Assembly (NCBI GenBank): GCA_964385055.1
Contig: CAYLMH010000046.1
Coordinates: forward strand, 1 to 9,928
DNA: 9,928 bases
Source: JACRPI01 sp964385055
Lineage (GTDB): Archaea; Nanobdellota; Nanobdellia; Woesearchaeales; DSVV01
Direction: 5' to 3'
Shown: positions 5,545 to 9,928 of the stretch, piece by piece
Position numbering within the stretch: position 1 is the first letter of the stretch
Layout: the number at the start of each line of letters is the position of its first letter
Notes under the pieces: generated by a model
Databases searched by the model: none
What the model was told of the DNA's origin: nothing
Seen by the model: only the letters and a program-made list of their open reading frames with translations
Made by a program: the position numbers and the translations under genes

Positions 5545-6522
5545 ATGGGAGCAGGACAAAAGCAGCACACAGTAGAATTTTGGAATTACTTCAGAGGTAA
5601 TGCTCCATGGGAAGTGACAGTTGAGCTGAGCAGAGAATGGAGTTCTCTTGAAGCGATGACAGAAGATGGGGCTTTTGATGGTCTTGAGTATGTTGAAGAT
5701 TTGGGCATTCCCACTGATATTCGCACAGATGTTGAACGAGTATGGCAAGAAGGTGTTGCGAAAAATCCAAAACTCAGTAACAACCCAAAACCAAATCTTC
5801 ATACACTTTCTGCAGATGGAAAACAATGCAGAGCATCATTTGCGACATACAAGACTTCTTTCTGGATCAAAAACAAGTTATCAGTACATCCAATGGATGT
5901 TCAGCGTGCGATTGCAAACCTGTTTCCCTTCTTTAACATTGGTGTCGTGACAAGAACCAGCGACGATTATCTTTTATTAGAGCAGCGACCGGATGGAGTG
6001 ACTGCGCCACAAATGCTGTTGACCTATCCTTGCGGTTATTTGAGTAGAGGAGAAAGAACACTTGGAGATACGCTTAATGCGCAGGGAAAAGCAGAACTTG
6101 GTTTCTATCCAATCATCAGAGACGGTTTAGTTGACACATCAAAAGTAAAAAGAATTCGCGCAATTGGCATGCAGCGGGAAAGTGATGAGTGGACTCCAAA
6201 TTATGTATTTTTGATGGAACTCAATATTCCGTATGCTGACATTAGACCAACAAAAGAAACAAAGAAAGTCATTGCTTTACATGCAGGTCCAGAGCTTTTA
6301 GAAGAAGCCGTTGGACTCTATGCTCCATCTATCAAAGGAGACGTACGCGGAAAGCTTGTACCCAACGCAATAGGAATGCTTGCGCTGTATGTCAAAGAAG
6401 TGTTTGGGAATGGAGTATATGCAGATTTCTTAGACCAAATTACAGAAGCAGGAAAAAGACAAGGATACAAAGTAGAGGTTTGTGAATATACCCCTCGAAC
6501 AAATCCTTTCAAACAACAGTAA
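5545..6522 (+). CDS. Nudix-fold-like protein with a degraded Nudix box
   Basis: A 325-residue cytoplasmic protein. Residues 131-151 (NIGVVTRTSDDYLLLEQRPDG) look like the first strands of a Nudix domain, and PCGYLSRGERTLGDTL then NAQGKAELGF (162-187) align with the Nudix box, normally G-x5-E-x7-REUxEExGU. G164, E170, E184 and G186 are kept. The RE pair is replaced by AQ or NA, and the first Glu of the EE pair by Ala, and the spacing is one residue long. Since those glutamates bind the catalytic metal, hydrolase activity is doubtful; binding of a nucleotide or a changed chemistry is possible. The N-terminal 110 residues and C-terminal 90 residues are not recognised. Transcribed alone from a leaderless-type promoter, divergent from the aminotransferase and convergent with the dehydrogenase, whose stop is 11 bases away. 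Nudix assignment is moderate, function unknown. Confidence 0.8.
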   Translation: MGAGQKQHTVEFWNYFRGNAPWEVTVELSREWSSLEAMTEDGAFDGLEYVEDLGIPTDIRTDVERVWQEGVAKNPKLSNNPKPNLHTLSADGKQCRASFATYKTSFWIKNKLSVHPMDVQRAIANLFPFFNIGVVTRTSDDYLLLEQRPDGVTAPQMLLTYPCGYLSRGERTLGDTLNAQGKAELGFYPIIRDGLVDTSKVKRIRAIGMQRESDEWTPNYVFLMELNIPYADIRPTKETKKVIALHAGPELLEEAVGLYAPSIKGDVRGKLVPNAIGMLALYVKEVFGNGVYADFLDQITEAGKRQGYKVEVCEYTPRTNPFKQQ

Positions 6523-6533
6523 TCATCTGTTCT

Positions 6534-7898
6534 TTATTGCATCCAAACAGTCTTAATATTAACAAACTCTTTAATCCCGTACGAAGACAATTCTCGCCCA
6601 TATCCTGATTTTTTCACACCACCAAAGGGCAGACGAGGATCAGACTTCACAATGCTGTTCACAAACGCGCAGCCTACATCGAGTTGTTGCGCGATTTTTT
6701 CTGCGCGCTCTTTGTTTCGAGACCACACGCTGCCGCCAAGACCAAAAGGAGTTTGATTCGCAAGAACAATCGCTTCTTCATCAGAAGAAAATCGAATGAC
6801 TACAGCAACAGGACCAAAGGTTTCGTCAGTAAACACAGGCATATCTGAAGTCACATGAGTAAGAACTGTGGGCACATAAAAATATCCTTCTCCAGAAATT
6901 CGTTTTCCACCAGTCAAAATTTTTGCGCCGCGAATAACAGAACCTGCAACCTGTTTTTCAAGTGCATCAATAAGATCATTTCTCGCAAGCGGACCTACTT
7001 GCGTTTCTTTATCCAGCGGATCTCCGACAATAAGCTGTTCCATTTTTCGCGCAAATTGCATTTCAAACTGTTCTGCGATAGATTCATGCACGATAAATCG
7101 TTTTGCAGCAACGCAGCTTTGTCCTGCGTTGACCATTCTTCCTTTCACAGCGGAAAGAACTGCCTGCTCGATATCAGCGTCTTCTAAAACAATGAATGGA
7201 TCGCTTCCTCCAAGTTCAAGAACAGCTTTTTTGAGTGCTTTTCCTGCAGCAGCACCAACAGCCATGCCTGCGCCTTCGCTGCCCGTGAGGGTTACTGCTT
7301 TGATTGCAGCATGCGAAATAATTTTGTCTGTCATTGAAGAAGGAATGAGCAATGTTTTGAATGCATACTCTGGAAATCCTGCTTCAGAAAATACTTTTTC
7401 AATTGCAAGTGCACATTGTGGAACGTTGGATGCGTGTTTCAGCACACCGATGTTTCCTGCCATTAATGCAGGAGCAGCAAAGCGAAACACTTGCCAGTAC
7501 GGGAAATTCCATGGCATGACTGCGAAGATAACTCCAAGCGGTTCAAAACGAACATAGCTTTTTGTTGCATCTGTTTGAATGTGTTCGTGCTGTAAAATCT
7601 TCTCTGCATTTTCCGCGTAGTACTCGCAAACCCACGCGCATTTTTCCACTTCTGCTTCTGCTTCAGTAATGGTTTTTCCCATTTCAAGCGTCATTAATGA
7701 TGCGTGTTCGTATTTGTTTTTTCGGAGTAATGCAGCTGCGTTTTTCAGGAGCGCGGCGCGTTCTTGGAAAGTAGTTTTTTTCCAGGAAGAAAACGTTTTG
7801 TCAGCAGAAAGAAGACATTGTTCTACTTCTTCCCATTTCATTTCAGGAAATGTTTTAACCACTTCACCATTTGTTGGATCGATTGTTTGTATTGTCAT
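6534..7898 (-). CDS. Succinate-semialdehyde dehydrogenase-type ALDH
   Basis: A 454-residue NAD(P)-dependent aldehyde dehydrogenase. Diagnostic residues are all present: Asn131 in MPWNFPYWQVFRFA (oxyanion hole), Lys154 in VLKHAS (cofactor), the GSEGAG loop (206-211), general base Glu228 in LELGGSDPF, nucleophile Cys262 in NAGQSCVAAKR, and Glu359 in ETFGPV. The short length and the C-terminal VKSDPRLPFGGVKKSGYGRE signature place it with the Sad/YneI branch, whose members oxidise succinic semialdehyde to succinate. That branch also includes the cyanobacterial SSADH that partners a ThDP-dependent 2-oxoglutarate decarboxylase; such an enzyme is the next gene upstream on the same strand. Unlike its neighbours it has a leader of about 38 bases from TTTAAA (7959-7964) with GGTGA at 7903-7907, four bases before ATG. 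Repeat copy 2 lies just upstream of this promoter. Family is secure; the substrate is inferred. Confidence 0.93.
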   Translation of the reverse strand: MTIQTIDPTNGEVVKTFPEMKWEEVEQCLLSADKTFSSWKKTTFQERAALLKNAAALLRKNKYEHASLMTLEMGKTITEAEAEVEKCAWVCEYYAENAEKILQHEHIQTDATKSYVRFEPLGVIFAVMPWNFPYWQVFRFAAPALMAGNIGVLKHASNVPQCALAIEKVFSEAGFPEYAFKTLLIPSSMTDKIISHAAIKAVTLTGSEGAGMAVGAAAGKALKKAVLELGGSDPFIVLEDADIEQAVLSAVKGRMVNAGQSCVAAKRFIVHESIAEQFEMQFARKMEQLIVGDPLDKETQVGPLARNDLIDALEKQVAGSVIRGAKILTGGKRISGEGYFYVPTVLTHVTSDMPVFTDETFGPVAVVIRFSSDEEAIVLANQTPFGLGGSVWSRNKERAEKIAQQLDVGCAFVNSIVKSDPRLPFGGVKKSGYGRELSSYGIKEFVNIKTVWMQ

Positions 7899-7902
7899 GA
7901 TA

Positions 7903-7907
7903 TCACC
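7903..7907 (-). promoter_or_regulatory. Ribosome-binding site GGTGA of the ALDH gene
   Basis: GGTGA ends four bases before the ATG at 7898 and matches the archaeal anti-Shine-Dalgarno end of 16S rRNA. It is the only convincing leadered ribosome-binding site in the window and fixes the start. Confidence 0.65.
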
Positions 7908-7957
7908 ATTGAATATTTTTGTTTCCGTTTGCTTTGTTCTTCTATTTTTCTTTTCAT

Positions 7958-7965
7958 CTTTAAAT
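7958..7965 (-). promoter_or_regulatory. TATA box for the ALDH gene
   Basis: ATTTAAAG on the minus strand predicts a start near 7936 and a leader of about 38 bases. It lies about 20 bases past the hairpin end of repeat copy 2, so a transcript of the repeat would stop just in front of, or run into, this promoter. Confidence 0.55.
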
Positions 7966-7986
7966 GAAAGTATCTATTCATAAAAA

Positions 7987-8083
7987 CCCCATTGCTGCGC
8001 AATGGGTCCCCCTGGCATAGGGTTTTGTTGGTACGTGTATTTGTGGAGCAAGGCAACGTAAAATAATCGCCTCACCAAGTCCT
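7987..8083 (-). repeat. Intergenic repeat copy 2, candidate small-RNA locus
   Basis: Second member of the family described at 2911-3013. Hairpin CCCATTGC (7988-7995), loop TGC, GCAATGGG (7999-8006), then TCCCCCTG (8007-8014). The 22-base block is at 8023-8044, AATCGCCTCAC at 8065-8075 and AGTCCT at 8078-8083. The hairpin tip differs from copy 1 (two base pairs fewer, different loop) but stays perfectly paired, suggesting that pairing is selected. On the minus strand the hairpin is followed by GGGGTTTTTATG, a terminator-like ending. The segments between blocks diverge strongly. It starts 84 bases after the stop of the ThDP enzyme gene and ends before the ALDH promoter. A 39-codon minus-strand frame exists here but is not kept in copy 1. 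Confidence 0.75.
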
Positions 8084-8100
8084 CCTACACAATTCATCCT

Positions 8101-8111
8101 TTTATTATTTA
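8101..8111 (-). promoter_or_regulatory. Conserved TATA-like box of repeat copy 2
   Basis: TAAATAATAAA on the minus strand, identical to 3029-3039 and placed 17 bases before the AGGACT block. A second AT-rich box, TTTTTAAAAA (about 8113-8122), lies just upstream. Confidence 0.5.
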
Positions 8112-8137
8112 TTTTTTAAAAACTTTATTATCAAAGT

Positions 8138-8143
8138 AAAAAA
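8138..8143 (-). terminator. T6 tract after the ThDP enzyme gene
   Basis: On the minus strand a TTTTTT run occurs about 24 bases after the stop at 8167. As with rsuA, a T-tract lies between the gene and the following repeat, supporting the repeat as a separate transcription unit. Confidence 0.4.
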
Positions 8144-8166
8144 TGAAGGAAATCCGAAGCATAAAC

Positions 8167-9819
8167 TCAATCCAACCCAAACACATCGCAAACATGTCTG
8201 GATAATTTCTGATTTAGTTCCTTATTCTTCGATACATCAACAGCAACTTCAACAATGCAGAGTTCATTGCTTTCAATTGCTTCTTTCAAATTCTCTCGAA
8301 GTTCTGTAACACTCTTCGGAGAATATCCTTTAATCCCAAAACTTTCTGCGTATTTTTTGAAGTCAGGATTCGTCAATGCAGTGCCAAAGGATTTTCCCGT
8401 GTGTGCTTCCTGTTTCCAAGTAATTAATCCATAATTATTGTCGTTAAACAATAAAATAACATATCCTAACCCAAGCCGTTTTGCGGTCTCAATTTCCTGC
8501 GAATTCATCAAAAATCCACCATCTCCTGTCGCTGCAACAACACGCTTTTCGGGAAAGACCAATTTCGCAGCAACGCCGCCAGGAACAGCAATGCCCATGC
8601 TTGCAAGACCATTAGAGATAATGCATGTGTTTGGTTCATAGCAGGGATAATTTCTTGCTATCCACATTTTGTGACTTCCAACATCTGATATAACTATATC
8701 TTCCGGATGCAAAAGCTCTCGCAACATTCGCAATGTTCCGGGGATAGTAAACTGATCTCCTTCTTGTAAATCATACGATGCAAGGTCTTGAAGAATTTTT
8801 TCTCGAACAGGTGTGTACCATTTTGGAAAAGAAAGTCCTTCTTTCTCAACAAAAAAATTCAATTCCCAGAGTGCGCCAGAAATATCACAAACCATTTCAA
8901 TGTCGGGCTGATAATATTCATACACTTCTGCTGGCGTAAAATCAATGTGCACAATTTTTTTGTCTTTAGTAGAATTCCAGTTCTCAGGATCATATTCTGC
9001 AATATCATAACCAACAGTGATGATAAGGTCTGCGGATTCAATCGCGCACATCACATAATCTTTCATCTTTAATCCAACAGAAAGAAGCGAGTGTTCGTTG
9101 AGGTCAGAAACAGCGCCTTTTCCCATAAATGTGGAGACAACAGGAATGTGTGTTTTCTCAACAAAGAGGCGGAGATGTTTTGAGGCCAGTTTTCTGATTG
9201 CGCCATTGCCTGCAATAATCAATGGTCTTTTCGCAGTTCTCAAAAGTTCCAGTGTTTGTTGAATGCATTTGTACTCTGGGGAAGGACGTCGCACTTTTTT
9301 TGGAATAAGTGGTTGTTTTTCCACAGCAAGTTTTGCGATGTCTTCAGGAAGTTCAAAATGCGTGACGCCAGGTTTTTCCATCTCAGCGGTTTTGAACGCT
9401 TTGCGCACCACTTCTGCGGTAATTTGTGGGTTTGATATTTGCGTATTCCACTTGACAATAGGTTTGAACATGTTGACAATATCTACTGCTTGATGGCTTT
9501 CTTTGTGCAGTCGCTCAGAATCCCCTTGTCCTGTAATCGCGACAACGGGACTTTTGTCGAGATGCGCGTCAGCAAGTCCAGTGATGAGATTTGTCGCGCC
9601 AGGACCAAGGGTTGCGAGACAGACACCTGCTTTTCCCGTTAATCGTCCGTAAACGTCAGCCATGAACGCAGCGCCTTGTTCGTGTCGTGTGGGAACAAAT
9701 GTGATAGTGGAATTTGCAAGAGAGAAGAGAAGGTCTTCAGTTTCTTCGCCAGGGACGCCGAAAACGTATTTTGTTCCTTCTATTTCAAGGCATTTTACTA
9801 TCAAGTCAGAAACTTTCAT
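8167..9819 (-). CDS. Acetolactate-synthase-like ThDP decarboxylase
   Basis: A 550-residue thiamine-diphosphate enzyme of the acetolactate synthase / oxo-acid decarboxylase superfamily. The N-terminal PYR domain has FGVPGEE (20-26) and the activating Glu47 in TRHEQGAAFMADVYGRL, then TLGPGATNL. The middle domain spans about 185-330. The C-terminal PP domain has the ThDP/Mg motif GDGGF (432-436) ending in NDNNYG. It carries the features HKMWIAR and PNTCIISNG that I recall from cyanobacterial 2-oxoglutarate decarboxylases, which were first annotated as acetolactate synthases. With the SSADH-type gene next on the same strand, decarboxylation of 2-oxoglutarate to succinic semialdehyde is a good candidate. 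Biosynthetic or catabolic acetolactate synthase is the alternative; no regulatory subunit (ilvN), ilvC or acetolactate decarboxylase gene is in the window. Start: ATG 9817-9819 has ATTTAAA 26 bases upstream (leaderless); the preceding TTG is rejected. Superfamily is secure, substrate inferred. Confidence 0.93.
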   Translation of the reverse strand: MKVSDLIVKCLEIEGTKYVFGVPGEETEDLLFSLANSTITFVPTRHEQGAAFMADVYGRLTGKAGVCLATLGPGATNLITGLADAHLDKSPVVAITGQGDSERLHKESHQAVDIVNMFKPIVKWNTQISNPQITAEVVRKAFKTAEMEKPGVTHFELPEDIAKLAVEKQPLIPKKVRRPSPEYKCIQQTLELLRTAKRPLIIAGNGAIRKLASKHLRLFVEKTHIPVVSTFMGKGAVSDLNEHSLLSVGLKMKDYVMCAIESADLIITVGYDIAEYDPENWNSTKDKKIVHIDFTPAEVYEYYQPDIEMVCDISGALWELNFFVEKEGLSFPKWYTPVREKILQDLASYDLQEGDQFTIPGTLRMLRELLHPEDIVISDVGSHKMWIARNYPCYEPNTCIISNGLASMGIAVPGGVAAKLVFPEKRVVAATGDGGFLMNSQEIETAKRLGLGYVILLFNDNNYGLITWKQEAHTGKSFGTALTNPDFKKYAESFGIKGYSPKSVTELRENLKEAIESNELCIVEVAVDVSKNKELNQKLSRHVCDVFGLD

Positions 9820-9841
9820 CAAAAATGTGATTGTTGAAGGG

Positions 9842-9848
9842 TTTAAAT
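9842..9848 (-). promoter_or_regulatory. TATA box for the ThDP enzyme gene
   Basis: ATTTAAA on the minus strand, centred 26 bases before the ATG at 9819, leaderless type. Confidence 0.55.
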
Positions 9849-9861
9849 TGTTGATGGTTTT

Positions 9862-9881
9862 GAGGTTTGGCTATAAACCTC
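9862..9881. repeat. Inverted repeat overlapping a gene end
   Basis: GAGGTTT (9862-9868), loop GGCTAT, AAACCTC (9875-9881): a perfect 7-bp stem. It overlaps the stop codon of the leftward partial gene (9880-9882) and lies about 14 bases upstream of the next TATA box. It may be a 3'-end hairpin or an operator; there is no T-run after it on the minus strand. Confidence 0.4.
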
Positions 9882-9928
9882 ATTCTAGCTTCACATATCT
9901 TCCTGCTTTTATATCAAGAATACCTTGC
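9880..9928 (-). CDS. Probable C-terminal end of a leftward gene
   Basis: An open frame runs from the window edge to a TGA at 9880-9882, encoding QGILDIKAGRYVKLE as its last 15 residues. The composition is protein-like and the distance to the following promoter (about 32 bases) is normal for this region. The fragment is too short to identify a family, and an open frame of this length can occur by chance. Confidence 0.4.
   Translation of the reverse strand, partial: QGILDIKAGRYVKLE

Noticed and set aside
7129..7557. A 142-codon plus-strand frame inside the ALDH gene
   Set aside because: It is antisense to the catalytic core of a complete dehydrogenase and has the composition of a complement-strand shadow.
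7979..8098. A 39-codon minus-strand frame through repeat copy 2, starting MNCVGGLGEA
   Set aside because: Copy 1 has in-frame stops and a one-base length difference between conserved blocks, so the reading frame is not kept; the conservation pattern is not codon-like.
1..9928. CRISPR arrays, tRNA or rRNA genes, and transposase genes
   Set aside because: No regularly spaced direct repeats, cloverleaf-like segment or transposase motif was seen in either strand.

Overview
The window looks like part of an archaeal chromosome with moderately AT-rich DNA. The main argument is promoter layout. Almost every convincing start codon has a TATA-like box centred about 25-28 bases upstream and no Shine-Dalgarno motif within a possible leader, which is the arrangement of leaderless archaeal mRNAs. 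Only the aldehyde dehydrogenase has a clear leader with a GGTGA ribosome-binding motif. Lipobox surface proteins, a bacterial-type RsuA pseudouridine synthase and several orphan small proteins would fit an uncultivated archaeal lineage, possibly of the DPANN type, but the lineage is an inference and not shown by any marker gene.

Layout, left to right. Positions 1-1017 hold the first bases of a leftward gene, a small cysteine-rich lipoprotein (+), and a 49-residue zinc-ribbon protein (+). The zinc-ribbon stop codon directly abuts the stop of a leftward lipoprotein built from four Ig/PKD-like repeats with a near-perfect 82-residue period (1018-2295). A divergent promoter region separates that gene from a 110-residue charged orphan (+, 2508-2840). 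After an intergenic repeat (copy 1) come three leftward genes, each with its own TATA box: an RsuA-family pseudouridine synthase, an 83-residue histidine-rich orphan, and a class-III PLP aminotransferase. A divergently transcribed protein with a degraded Nudix box follows (5545-6522, +). Then come two leftward metabolic genes, a succinate-semialdehyde-dehydrogenase-type enzyme (6534-7898) and an acetolactate-synthase-like ThDP enzyme (8167-9819), with repeat copy 2 between them. The right edge holds what appears to be the last 15 codons of another leftward gene.

Two points stand out. First, the ThDP enzyme and the dehydrogenase match in size, family and adjacency the 2-oxoglutarate decarboxylase / succinic semialdehyde dehydrogenase pair known from cyanobacteria, which converts 2-oxoglutarate to succinate without a CoA intermediate. 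The nearby aminotransferase could add succinic semialdehyde from 4-aminobutyrate. Second, the two intergenic repeats (2911-3039 and 7987-8111) share a conserved TATA-like box, scattered conserved blocks with transition changes and a perfect terminal hairpin followed by T residues on the minus strand. Each sits about 60 bases after the stop of a leftward gene. They look like two members of an undescribed small-RNA family, or alternatively a small non-autonomous mobile element.
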